Of a DNA stretch of 64,000 nt, positions 56,371 to 64,000 are shown piece after piece. A program made the translations under genes and the position numbers. How positions within the stretch are numbered: position 1 is the stretch's first letter; each line of letters starts with the position of its first letter. Source of the DNA: Desulfonatronovibrio hydrogenovorans DSM 9292 (lineage in GTDB: Bacteria; Desulfobacterota; Desulfovibrionia; Desulfovibrionales; Desulfonatronovibrionaceae); the NCBI RefSeq assembly GCF_000686525.1, contig NZ_JMKT01000015.1, forward strand, positions 151,035-215,034, read 5' to 3'. A model generated the notes under the pieces. It saw only the letters and a list, made by a program, of their open reading frames with translations. It was not told the DNA's origin and searched no databases.

Positions 56371-57297
56371 ATGACTAAAGAAAAATGTTTTGATTCTGTC
56401 CAGGTCTTTGGAGAAGTCCTGTTTGACGTATTTCCTGATCAGAAAAGAGTTCTTGGCGGGGCTCCCTTTAATGTCGCCTGCCACCTTAAGGGATTTGGTC
56501 TGGACCCTCTTTTCATGTCCAGGGTGGGCAATGATGATCTGGGCAAAGAGGCTGTCAGGGCCATGGATTCCTGGTCCTTATGTCTGTGTGGTCTGCAGCT
56601 GGATAAAGTGCGACCTACCGGAACAGTCCGGATCAGATTCAAAGATGATGAGCCCTCATATGATATCAAGGACAATGTGGCCTATGATTATATAGCTTGG
56701 GAAATGCCGAATCTGCCCGGTTCAAGGGGCGCAGGGCTTATCTATCATGGCACTCTGGCTGCCAGAAATCAGGTGTCTGCTCAAAGCCTTTATAAAATGA
56801 TCCAAAGTAACGGGTCTTGCGTTTTCTGCGATATCAACCTGCGAGATCCCTGGTGGAGCACAAAACTTGTCCGGGATATCCTTTCCTGGTGTTCCTACCT
56901 GAAAGTCAATGAGGATGAATTAAGGGTTGTTGCTGATGTCTCGGGCATTGGAGGATCATCGGACATTCGGAAAACAGCCAGAGCACTGCAGCTCAAGCAT
57001 AATCTAAAATGCCTGATTGTCACCCTTGGCTCTCAGGGTGCAGGACTTTATCCGGCCGGGGAAGATGATTATTTTTCCGAAGCTCCTGAGGTGTCCGGTT
57101 TTCAGGACAGCGTGGGGGCCGGGGATGCCTTTTCCTCTGTCTTTCTGCTGGGGCTGGTAGAGGCTTGGCCCTGGGAACAAATTCTTGCCAGAGCTGTTTA
57201 TTTTGCAGCCAGGATCTGCCAGGTCAAGGGGGCTGTTCCAAAAGACAGGTCTCTTTACCGGTCCATCAGACAGAAATGGGAGCAGGAGCATGCCTAA
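56371..57297 (+). CDS. Fructokinase (PfkB family)
   Basis: The product is 308 residues from the ATG at 56371 (AGGAG just upstream; a GTG directly before it is also possible). PfkB signatures are present: VFGEVLFDVFPD and LGGAPFNVACHLKGFG near the start, RVGNDDLG near 50, and the anion-hole/catalytic DSVGAGDAFSSVFLLGL near 245. It phosphorylates fructose with ATP. It is the first gene of a fructokinase, sucrose-phosphate synthase, sucrose synthase, galT series. In that setting it can use fructose released when sucrose synthase splits sucrose. The gene overlaps the next start by eight bases. Confidence 0.9.
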   Translation: MTKEKCFDSVQVFGEVLFDVFPDQKRVLGGAPFNVACHLKGFGLDPLFMSRVGNDDLGKEAVRAMDSWSLCLCGLQLDKVRPTGTVRIRFKDDEPSYDIKDNVAYDYIAWEMPNLPGSRGAGLIYHGTLAARNQVSAQSLYKMIQSNGSCVFCDINLRDPWWSTKLVRDILSWCSYLKVNEDELRVVADVSGIGGSSDIRKTARALQLKHNLKCLIVTLGSQGAGLYPAGEDDYFSEAPEVSGFQDSVGAGDAFSSVFLLGLVEAWPWEQILARAVYFAARICQVKGAVPKDRSLYRSIRQKWEQEHA

Positions 57298-59446
57298 GTC
57301 AAAAAAGAACAAAGGACTATATCTTGTCCACCTGAGCATCCATGGGCTGGTCAGGGGGTACGACATGGAGCTCGGCCGGGATGCAGATACCGGAGGTCAG
57401 GTCAAGTATGTGGTTGAACTGGCAAGGGCCCTTGGAAGGCGTCCTGAGATTGCCAGGGTGGACTTGATTACCAGGAGGATCCTTGATGAGAAAGTCGATC
57501 CTGTGTACGGGAAAACCATTGAAAAATTGGGAGAAAAATCCAATATCGTCCGGATTCCCTTTGGCCCCAAAAGGTATTTGCGCAAGGAAGTGCTCTGGCC
57601 CCATCTGGATGAGTTGACCGACAGAGTTCTTCAGTATTTCAGAAGGCTGCGCATGGTTCCGGACATAATTCACGGCCACTATGCCGATGCTGGACTGGCC
57701 GGAGCAAAGCTGGCTCAGCAGCTTGGCATCCCCTTTATTTTTACTGGCCACTCCCTGGGTCTTATCAAGAAGGAGAAGCTTATTGATAAGGGAAGAACTA
57801 CTGATTTCATCGAATCAAGATACAACATATCCACGAGAATAGAAGCCGAAGAGATGGCCCTTGGCAATGCGTCCATGGTGATCACCAGTACCTCGCAAGA
57901 AAGGGATGAACAGTACCTGGAATATGATAACCACCATTTTTCAAGGATCAGGGTGATTCCACCAGGAGTAGATCTGGAGAGGTTTTATCCGTACAAACGC
58001 GGACAGAAAAAGCCGGCAATCGCAGATGAATTGGAAAGATTTCTTCATAAACCTTCAAAACCCATGGTTCTAGCCCTGTCCAGACCGGACGAACGTAAAA
58101 ACATCAGCACGTTGGTCAAGGCTTTTGGAAATAATCCAGAATTGCGCCAGGCTGCAAACCTGGTTTTGATAGCTGGCAACCGTCAAAACATAAGAGACAT
58201 GGATGCAGGCTCCAAACGGGTCCTGACCGGCATTTTGCTGGATGTTGATAAATATGATCTTTATGGAATGGCAGCTTATCCCAAAAACCATCACCCTGAT
58301 GACGTGCCTGAGCTGTACCGTCTGGCGATGAAAACCAAAGGCGTGTTCGTCAACCCGGCTCTCACAGAGCCCTTCGGCCTGACCCTGCTGGAAGCCGGTG
58401 CAAGTGGTCTGCCATTGGTGGCTACTGACGATGGCGGGCCCAGAGATATTATCGGCAATTGTCAAAATGGTATTCTGGTTGATCCTTTGGACGAGGAAAA
58501 GATGGGACAGGCAGTACTGTCCTTTGTTCAGGACAGGAAAAAGTGGAAGCAGGCCTCAACAGCCGGGATCAAAGGAGTCAGGAGACATTATTCCTGGGAA
58601 ACCCATTCCAGACGCTACATCAAGGAGATTTTTACCTTGATCTCCCCCAGGATTGAGCCAATGCCCAGACTGCCCATAATCAAAAGCAAGCTGCCTGTGT
58701 CAGACAGGGTGTTTGTCACTGATATCGATAATACCCTGCTGGGCAACAGAGCATCATTGAAAAGACTTTTACGATACCTGACCAGATATAAGGACAATCT
58801 GGTCTTTGGAGTGGCAACGGGCCGAACCCTGGAAAGCACGTTGAATGTCCTGGCTGAGGAAAACGTGCCCATACCTGAGATCATCATTACGGCAGTAGGG
58901 AGTGAGATCTACTATGGACCGAATATTCTTAAGGATCATGGCTGGAGCCGACATATCGACTACAGATGGAAACCGGAAAAAATAAAAAAAATAATGCGTG
59001 AAATCGATGGGGTGGAACTCCAGTCAGAAGCAAATCAAAGGGAGTTCAAGCTCAGTTATAATTTTTATTCCGATGCTTTTCCCGGTGTCAGGCATATTCG
59101 CAAACTCATGCGCAGGAATGATCTGCATGCCAAGATAATCCACTCCCATGCAAAATTTCTTGATTTCTTACCCCTGAGGGCATCCAAGGGGCTGGCCATA
59201 AGGTACATCTGCATGAAATGGGGAGTTGATTTTAAAAAGGTCCTGGTGGCAGGTGATTCAGGAAATGACCGGGAAATGCTCTCAGGAAACACATTAAGCG
59301 TTGTTGTGGGCAATTACAGCCCGGAACTCAAAACTCTTACCCCGGGGCCAACCACTTACTTTGCTGCAGATGGTTATTCAGCCGGGATTATAGAAGGCAT
59401 GAAACATTTCGGTTTTTTGGAGGAGATTGATGGTACTAAGAACTGA
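57290..59446 (+). CDS. Sucrose-phosphate synthase fused to a HAD phosphatase-like domain
   Basis: The product is 718 residues from the ATG at 57290, with GGAGCAGGAGC upstream; the ATG lies within the end of the fructokinase gene. The GT4 part (1-460) has [58 protein letters not shown] and [20 protein letters not shown]. This is the SPS pattern that joins UDP-glucose to fructose-6-phosphate. A HAD domain (about 470-715) follows with [21 protein letters not shown] and [12 protein letters not shown]; it resembles sucrose-6-phosphate phosphatase and keeps the catalytic aspartates. One protein could thus make and dephosphorylate sucrose-6-phosphate. The next gene starts inside its last codons. Confidence 0.93.
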   Translation: MPKSKKNKGLYLVHLSIHGLVRGYDMELGRDADTGGQVKYVVELARALGRRPEIARVDLITRRILDEKVDPVYGKTIEKLGEKSNIVRIPFGPKRYLRKEVLWPHLDELTDRVLQYFRRLRMVPDIIHGHYADAGLAGAKLAQQLGIPFIFTGHSLGLIKKEKLIDKGRTTDFIESRYNISTRIEAEEMALGNASMVITSTSQERDEQYLEYDNHHFSRIRVIPPGVDLERFYPYKRGQKKPAIADELERFLHKPSKPMVLALSRPDERKNISTLVKAFGNNPELRQAANLVLIAGNRQNIRDMDAGSKRVLTGILLDVDKYDLYGMAAYPKNHHPDDVPELYRLAMKTKGVFVNPALTEPFGLTLLEAGASGLPLVATDDGGPRDIIGNCQNGILVDPLDEEKMGQAVLSFVQDRKKWKQASTAGIKGVRRHYSWETHSRRYIKEIFTLISPRIEPMPRLPIIKSKLPVSDRVFVTDIDNTLLGNRASLKRLLRYLTRYKDNLVFGVATGRTLESTLNVLAEENVPIPEIIITAVGSEIYYGPNILKDHGWSRHIDYRWKPEKIKKIMREIDGVELQSEANQREFKLSYNFYSDAFPGVRHIRKLMRRNDLHAKIIHSHAKFLDFLPLRASKGLAIRYICMKWGVDFKKVLVAGDSGNDREMLSGNTLSVVVGNYSPELKTLTPGPTTYFAADGYSAGIIEGMKHFGFLEEIDGTKN

Positions 59447-61814
59447 TGAAATAGAAATTGCTGACCCTGAACTGAGAAAGATAGTTTATCTTTTTTTGCG
59501 TGAACTTGTAAAAAAGGAAAAGGTCTTTATCCTGCGCTCGGAATTGGAAGACCATCTTGAACTGTTTTTTGAGGATCAGGATCATGCTGAATTTCAAGAC
59601 GAGCAGGTATTTGATATATTCAAAAGTTCCCAGGTGGCCTGTATTTCCAACCCCTGGGTTTATTTGTCGGTCCGTCCTCAGATCGGACAATGGCAATATT
59701 TTAGGTTTCATGTGGATGATGTCTTGTTTGATGAGATTGATGTTCATGATTACCTGCGTTTTGAGGAGATGCAGGTCAACAATACTTCAGGGACCGACGA
59801 TTTTCTTTTGGAAATTGATCTTGAACCTTTCAACCGTGAATTTCCAAAGCTCAAGGACTCATCTTATATTGGAAAGGGTGTGGAATTTTTGAATCGGCAT
59901 CTTTCCGGCAGATTCTTTCATCCCACAAAAAAAGGTTATGAAAAGCTGTACGAGTTTTTGCGCCTGCATCAATGCGAAGGCTGTCCATTGATGCTCAACG
60001 ACCGGATTGATTCTCCCTCCCAGTTACGGGATGCCCTGCGTAAGGCAATGAAATTCCTTAAAAAGAAAAGCCCGGATACCAACTGGCCAGAGGTGGCCAG
60101 GGAAATGAAAGATCTGGGGTTTGAGCCGGGATGGGGCAGGGCAATTGATGATGTTCTGGAAAACTTCGAACTTCTCCAGGAGATCCTTGAAGCGCCTACC
60201 CCCAGGATTCTTGAAAGGTTTTTAAGCAGAATCCCCATGATCTTTAAAATAGTGATTGTTTCCCCCCATGGATATTTTGGCCAGTCCAAGGTCCTGGGAA
60301 TGCCGGATACAGGCGGTCAGATCGTCTATATTCTGGATCAGGTCAGAGCCCTGGAAAAAGAAATGCATATCCAGATTAGAAATCAGGGCCTGGATATTGA
60401 GCCCAGGATCATAGTTTTGAGCAGACTGATTCCTGAGGCTGGAGATACGACCTGTAATCAGCGTCTTGAAGATATTGTCGGGACCAGAAACGCCAAGATA
60501 CTGCGGGTCCCGTTTCGCTACCCCAGTGGAGAAATTGTTAAACACTGGATATCCAGGTTTCATGTCTGGCCATTTCTGGAGAGATTCTCCCTGGATTCCA
60601 CCAATGAAGTGTTAGGCGAACTTGGGGGCAGACCTGATCTGATCATCGGCAATTACTCCGACGGCAACCTGGTGGCCTCCCTTATGGCCAAAAAACTCAA
60701 AGTGACCCAGTGCAATATCGCCCATGCCCTGGAAAAATCAAAATATCTCTTTTCTTCCCAGTACTGGAAACATAAGGAAAGTCAGTACAGATTTTCCAGT
60801 CAGTTTACAGCTGATCTCATCTCCATGAACATGACCGACTTCATCATTACCAGCACCTACCAGGAGATTGCCGGGACCGAGGAGAGTGTTGGTCAGTATG
60901 AGACATACCAGTCCTTTACCATGCCCGATCTCTACAGGGTGGTTAACGGCATTGATGTGTTTGATCCCAAGTTCAATGTGGTCTCGCCAGGGGCAGATGA
61001 GAATGTCTACTTTCCATATCATGAAAAGGATCGACGGCTTCTTGAACTCCACGAAGAGCTTGATGAGTTTGTTTACGGTCCTGAAGGCAGTCAGGCCAAG
61101 GGACAGCTAAAAAGCAGGGACAAGCCTCTAATCTTCACCATGGCCAGGCTGGACAAAATCAAGAACCTTCCTGCCCTGGTCCGCTGGTATGGACAGAATC
61201 AGAGGCTGCGCAGTCTGGCCAACCTTGTGGTGGTGGCCGGATATATAAACAAGGATGACTCCAGGGATGAAGAGGAACGCTCCTGCATCGATGAGATGCA
61301 TGCTCTTTTTGAGGAATTCGGCCTTCATGAACAGGTCCGCTGGGTTGGAGCCAGGCTGGATAAAAATATGACTGGCGAGCTGTACAGGTATGTGGCCGAT
61401 TCCAGAGGAGTTTTTGTTCAGCCTGCCCTTTTTGAGGCCTTTGGTCTGACTGTGGTTGAGGCCATGAGTTCAGGTCTGCCGACTTTTGCCACTATATTCG
61501 GCGGACCCCTGGAAATAATCGAGCATGAGGTTTCCGGATTTCACATTGATCCGACTCATGGAGATAGGGCAGCTGAAATGCTGGCTGATTTTTTTACCAG
61601 AAGTCAGGATGATCCGGAATTCTGGGACAAAATATCCATGAACAGCATTAAAAGAGTTGAGGAAAAATACAACTGGCGGCTTTATGCCCGAAAGCTCCTG
61701 TCTTTTTCCAGGATTTACGGATTCTGGAAATACGTTTCCAACCTGGAACGCGAAGAGAGCAGGCGATATCTGGAAATGTTTTATTCCCTCAAAATGAGAA
61801 GCTTGTCCGTATAA
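59430..61814 (+). CDS. Sucrose synthase
   Basis: The product is 794 residues from the ATG at 59430, with GGAGG upstream. The length is that of plant and cyanobacterial sucrose synthases. The N-terminal regulatory region (about 1-250) includes [16 protein letters not shown] and [15 protein letters not shown]. The GT4 part starts with [20 protein letters not shown] near 275, then [45 protein letters not shown], and [20 protein letters not shown]. The enzyme reversibly makes sucrose and UDP from UDP-glucose and fructose. Together with SPS and fructokinase it can both build and recycle sucrose. Its start overlaps the SPS end by 17 bases. Confidence 0.95.
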   Translation: MVLRTDEIEIADPELRKIVYLFLRELVKKEKVFILRSELEDHLELFFEDQDHAEFQDEQVFDIFKSSQVACISNPWVYLSVRPQIGQWQYFRFHVDDVLFDEIDVHDYLRFEEMQVNNTSGTDDFLLEIDLEPFNREFPKLKDSSYIGKGVEFLNRHLSGRFFHPTKKGYEKLYEFLRLHQCEGCPLMLNDRIDSPSQLRDALRKAMKFLKKKSPDTNWPEVAREMKDLGFEPGWGRAIDDVLENFELLQEILEAPTPRILERFLSRIPMIFKIVIVSPHGYFGQSKVLGMPDTGGQIVYILDQVRALEKEMHIQIRNQGLDIEPRIIVLSRLIPEAGDTTCNQRLEDIVGTRNAKILRVPFRYPSGEIVKHWISRFHVWPFLERFSLDSTNEVLGELGGRPDLIIGNYSDGNLVASLMAKKLKVTQCNIAHALEKSKYLFSSQYWKHKESQYRFSSQFTADLISMNMTDFIITSTYQEIAGTEESVGQYETYQSFTMPDLYRVVNGIDVFDPKFNVVSPGADENVYFPYHEKDRRLLELHEELDEFVYGPEGSQAKGQLKSRDKPLIFTMARLDKIKNLPALVRWYGQNQRLRSLANLVVVAGYINKDDSRDEEERSCIDEMHALFEEFGLHEQVRWVGARLDKNMTGELYRYVADSRGVFVQPALFEAFGLTVVEAMSSGLPTFATIFGGPLEIIEHEVSGFHIDPTHGDRAAEMLADFFTRSQDDPEFWDKISMNSIKRVEEKYNWRLYARKLLSFSRIYGFWKYVSNLEREESRRYLEMFYSLKMRSLSV

Positions 61815-61872
61815 CCGCTTGTGATAACTGATAAAGTTAAATATAGGCTTCAGGTTCAGGTTTTTGGATAAG

Positions 61873-62865
61873 ATGAAAAGCCGATTCAGACAGAATAAAA
61901 TTACAGGCGAATGGGTGATATTTGCTCCTTCCAGGCGCAAGCGTCCAATGGACTTTGTCAGGGAGGTGGTGGAGGTTGAGCAGCCAGAATATGATCCTGA
62001 GTGTCCATTTTGTCCAGGAAATGAAGACGCCCTGGCCAGGGTGGTTTATGAGGTCAAGGATGACAGATCAGCAATCTGGTCTTCCCGGGCAGTCCTGAAC
62101 AAATATCCGGCCCTGACCACAGAGGGGGAAAGCTCCAGAAAGACCAGGGGCATATATCTTGAGGGGGGCGGCTATGGCTCCCATCTGGTCATCCTGGAGT
62201 CTCCCAAGCACAATCTCCAGCTTGGAGACATGAACCAGAAACAGATTATGGCTGTGCTCAGGGCCTACCACCATTGCTACTCCATGCTTTCTGATGATCC
62301 CGGGATAATGATGGTCATGCTCTTCAAAAATTTCGGCAGATCAGCTGGCGCTTCCTTGTTTCATCCGCACTCCCAGATTGTTACTTCCAGTGTTGTCCCC
62401 AGATTCATTAGGGAGCGGGAACGCGAAGAACAGAGGTACTATGATGAAATGGGCAGATGCGTCATGTGTGATATCCTTGAATTTGAATTCCGCAAAAAAG
62501 AACGACTGATTTTTGATAATCATGGTTTTGCAGTATTTGTCCCTTTTGCAGCTGAGGTCCCCTTTGAGGTATGGGTTGTTCCACTAAGACACTGTGCAGA
62601 TTTCAATGATACCCAGGAGGCAGAACTTGTTGATCTGGCTGAAGCCATGGAATGGGTTCTTAAAGTCTTCAAACTCAGGCTGGGAGACCCTGACTATAAC
62701 TTTACTGTCAATTCCTGTACCAGATACAAAAGTGGGGAGCCCCAGCTGCACTGGTATCTTAGGATTGTTCCCAGGCTTACCACCAGGGCTGGCTTTGAAA
62801 TTGGATCAGGCATGTGCATCAATCCATCCATGCCCGAACTAGATGCGGAGTTTTTAAGGGGTTGA
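61873..62865 (+). CDS. galT: Galactose-1-phosphate uridylyltransferase family (GalT)
   Basis: The product is 330 residues from the ATG at 61873; a TTG at 61864 is an alternative. The zinc-binding CPFCPGNED is near residue 38 and CVMCDILEFE near 198. The catalytic HPHSQIV (H-x-H-x-Q) is near 163. Further blocks are RFRQNKITGEWVIFAPSRRK and NSCTRYKSGEPQLHWYLRI. The usual reaction exchanges UMP between UDP-glucose and galactose-1-phosphate; a related uridylyl or nucleotidyl role on glucose-1-phosphate is possible. It lies 58 bases after sucrose synthase, so it probably handles the UDP-glucose and hexose-1-phosphate of that pathway. Confidence 0.88.
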   Translation: MKSRFRQNKITGEWVIFAPSRRKRPMDFVREVVEVEQPEYDPECPFCPGNEDALARVVYEVKDDRSAIWSSRAVLNKYPALTTEGESSRKTRGIYLEGGGYGSHLVILESPKHNLQLGDMNQKQIMAVLRAYHHCYSMLSDDPGIMMVMLFKNFGRSAGASLFHPHSQIVTSSVVPRFIREREREEQRYYDEMGRCVMCDILEFEFRKKERLIFDNHGFAVFVPFAAEVPFEVWVVPLRHCADFNDTQEAELVDLAEAMEWVLKVFKLRLGDPDYNFTVNSCTRYKSGEPQLHWYLRIVPRLTTRAGFEIGSGMCINPSMPELDAEFLRG

Positions 62866-62914
62866 GCATGGGCACTAGAAGACCTGGGTGTACATGGCAG
62901 CCCAGAGGTTGGAG

Positions 62915-63406
62915 ATGAGAATTATGCGGCGTTGGGCATTGTTCTTTATTGGATTGATTTCTTTTATGTACCTGTTCTTTTTTCTTGAGCCTGCAGCTTC
63001 ATTGGTGCTTGATGGTCAGATGAATGAAGTGAATGGCCTGCCCAGAAAAGAGATCAGCATCAAGGGGCAGAGTATAGTGGTGGAAGTGGCCAGGGGGGGA
63101 GCTGTAAACCATGGGCTCATGTTTCGGGAGACTTTGCCCTGGGATAAGGGAATGCTTTTTGTTTTTGAGCCTCCCAGAAGGACTGCCATGTGGATGGAGA
63201 ACACATTTATACCCCTGTCGGTGGCGTTTATCTGTGAGGATGGATACATATCAAATATTAAAGAGATGAAGCCACTGACCACTGATCTTCATTATTCAAA
63301 GGGAATTGCTGCCTACGCCCTGGAGATGAATCAGGGCTGGTTTGAAAATAATGGAATCAACCCTGGTGACCAGGTTGATCTGAACAAAATAAAGGCCTGG
63401 GAATGA
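62915..63406 (+). CDS. DUF192 family exported protein
   Basis: The product is 163 residues from the ATG at 62915, or 160 from the ATG at 62924, which has GGAG nine bases upstream. A basic start (MRRW) and a hydrophobic segment (ALFFIGLISFMYLFFFL) form a signal anchor or signal peptide. The DUF192 domain follows with HGLMFRETLPWDKGMLFVFE, RTAMWMENTFIPLSVAFI and AYALEMNQGWFENNGI. Members bind sugars or other small ligands in some structures, but no reaction is known. It lies 49 bases after galT and is the last + strand gene before a terminator. Confidence 0.85.
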   Translation: MRIMRRWALFFIGLISFMYLFFFLEPAASLVLDGQMNEVNGLPRKEISIKGQSIVVEVARGGAVNHGLMFRETLPWDKGMLFVFEPPRRTAMWMENTFIPLSVAFICEDGYISNIKEMKPLTTDLHYSKGIAAYALEMNQGWFENNGINPGDQVDLNKIKAWE

Positions 63407-63431
63407 TTTTTTCACAAGCCAGATAAAATTA

Positions 63432-63476
63432 AACTCCGGTCTGCAGGCGCCACCCAGCACCTGGCAGACCGGAGTT
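63432..63476. terminator. Terminator between convergent genes
   Basis: AACTCCGGTCTGC and GCAGACCGGAGTT make a perfect 13-bp stem with a 19-base loop. On the minus strand it is followed by TAATTTTATCT, a T-rich tail, so it ends the formate dehydrogenase transcript best and may serve the DUF192 gene as well. Confidence 0.8.
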
Positions 63477-63515
63477 ACGACCTGAAACAATCTCAGGCCG
63501 GGAGGAGGGGCATTG

Positions 63516-64000
63516 TCAGCTCAGGTTTCTGCCGGACCTGAACAGTCTGGCAAAAACTTCTTTGCGGTTGTAGAGTCTGGGTCCCACGCTTGAGACAGCC
63601 CTGGGATGAAACTGGTTGGGCCGTTCATGGAACAGGTAGATGACCCGGACCGCATTGGGGTCACCAAGGACGGCATTGGGGTATATCTTTTTGACTTCAG
63701 CCAGCCTTTCTTCAGCCAGCTGCTTCATGTCATCCAGATCACCGAAATGCATGGTCCCGGTCGGACAGCTCTTGACACAGGCCGGCACAAGTCCGTTGGT
63801 GACCCGGTCATTGCACATGTCACACTTGGACATGATCAGACTTTTTTCGTTTTCCCTGGGTATGTCATAGGGACAGGAATTGCGGATTTCATCAAAGAAC
63901 AGGTTCTGGGTGCGCTGGGTGAACAGGATAGCTCCTGTGTTCCAGTCCTCCAGGATGGCCTGTTCATCGTCCATGTCCCCGACCATTTTACAGGGCGGGC
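63516..64000 (-). CDS. Formate dehydrogenase iron-sulfur (beta) subunit, C-terminal part
   Basis: The minus-strand frame is open to the right edge, so the N-terminal part lies outside; the first visible codons read PPCKMVGD. The visible part has SCPYDIPRENEKS, MSKCDMCNDRV and PACVKSCPTGTM, with cysteine groups binding 4Fe-4S clusters. YPNAVLGDPNAVRVIYLF near the end is typical of the beta subunit of periplasmic formate dehydrogenases in Desulfovibrio-type bacteria. It passes electrons from the catalytic alpha subunit to cytochromes. The alpha subunit gene should lie just to the right on the same strand. An ATG at 63986 is internal, not the true start. Confidence 0.9.
   Translation of the reverse strand, partial: PPCKMVGDMDDEQAILEDWNTGAILFTQRTQNLFFDEIRNSCPYDIPRENEKSLIMSKCDMCNDRVTNGLVPACVKSCPTGTMHFGDLDDMKQLAEERLAEVKKIYPNAVLGDPNAVRVIYLFHERPNQFHPRAVSSVGPRLYNRKEVFARLFRSGRNLS

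Noticed and set aside
63516..63986. Complete small 4Fe-4S protein starting at the ATG at 63986
   Set aside because: The frame continues through PPCK to the window edge and the family protein is longer, so this is a partial gene.

Overview
This window reads as chromosomal DNA of a Gram-negative, strictly anaerobic-type bacterium of the Desulfobacterota, most likely a sulfate-reducing Desulfovibrionales member, possibly a halophilic or haloalkaliphilic one. The clues are the DUF4416 protein, the lipoprotein/outer-membrane genes, a 4Fe-4S formate dehydrogenase beta subunit, the hrcA-grpE-dnaK order, and a sucrose-synthesis operon that could make an osmolyte. The taxonomic call is inference from protein style; no rRNA is present. 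The G+C content looks intermediate.

Region 1 (1-23,500) is a signalling island, almost all on the + strand. It holds six histidine kinases (five carry C-terminal receivers), one NtrC-type sigma-54 activator directly behind the only receiver-less kinase, a methyl-accepting chemotaxis protein (MCP), a stand-alone receiver and an HDOD protein. The kinases share closely related PAS, kinase and receiver modules and look like products of local duplication. Between the NtrC-type activator and the MCP lie three copies of a 16-bp dyad followed by a sigma-54 type -24/-12 promoter. This makes a self-contained candidate circuit: kinase, activator, upstream sites, MCP.

Region 2 (23,700-26,200) is a single large KamA-type radical SAM protein with an internal duplication; its second half has lost the cluster cysteines.

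Region 3 (26,300-47,250) is a long run of minus-strand housekeeping genes. Read in the direction of transcription they are: rfbB-rfbD; hrcA-grpE-dnaK under a CIRCE operator and closed by a strong terminator; a LppC/LpoA-like lipoprotein, gatC, gatA, mnmA; mtaB, DUF4416, yicC, remA, gmk, pyrF (several overlap by 8 bases); a TPR protein, an HDOD protein, recJ, a beta-barrel protein, a VTT membrane protein and an M23 peptidase.

Region 4 (47,450-55,220) holds tRNA-Val(CAC), trmL, a SWIM/SNF2 helicase, a peptide-type solute-binding lipoprotein, tilS and a YheT-like hydrolase that converges on tilS with a short 3' overlap.

Region 5 (55,700-64,000) has an unrecognised conserved-looking gene, then a sucrose operon: fructokinase, sucrose-phosphate synthase fused to a phosphatase-like HAD domain, sucrose synthase and GalT. 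A perfect palindrome sits over the presumed -35 region. A DUF192 protein follows, then a terminator, and the C-terminal part of a formate dehydrogenase beta subunit runs off the right edge on the minus strand.

No CRISPR array, insertion sequence, integrase or phage gene was seen.
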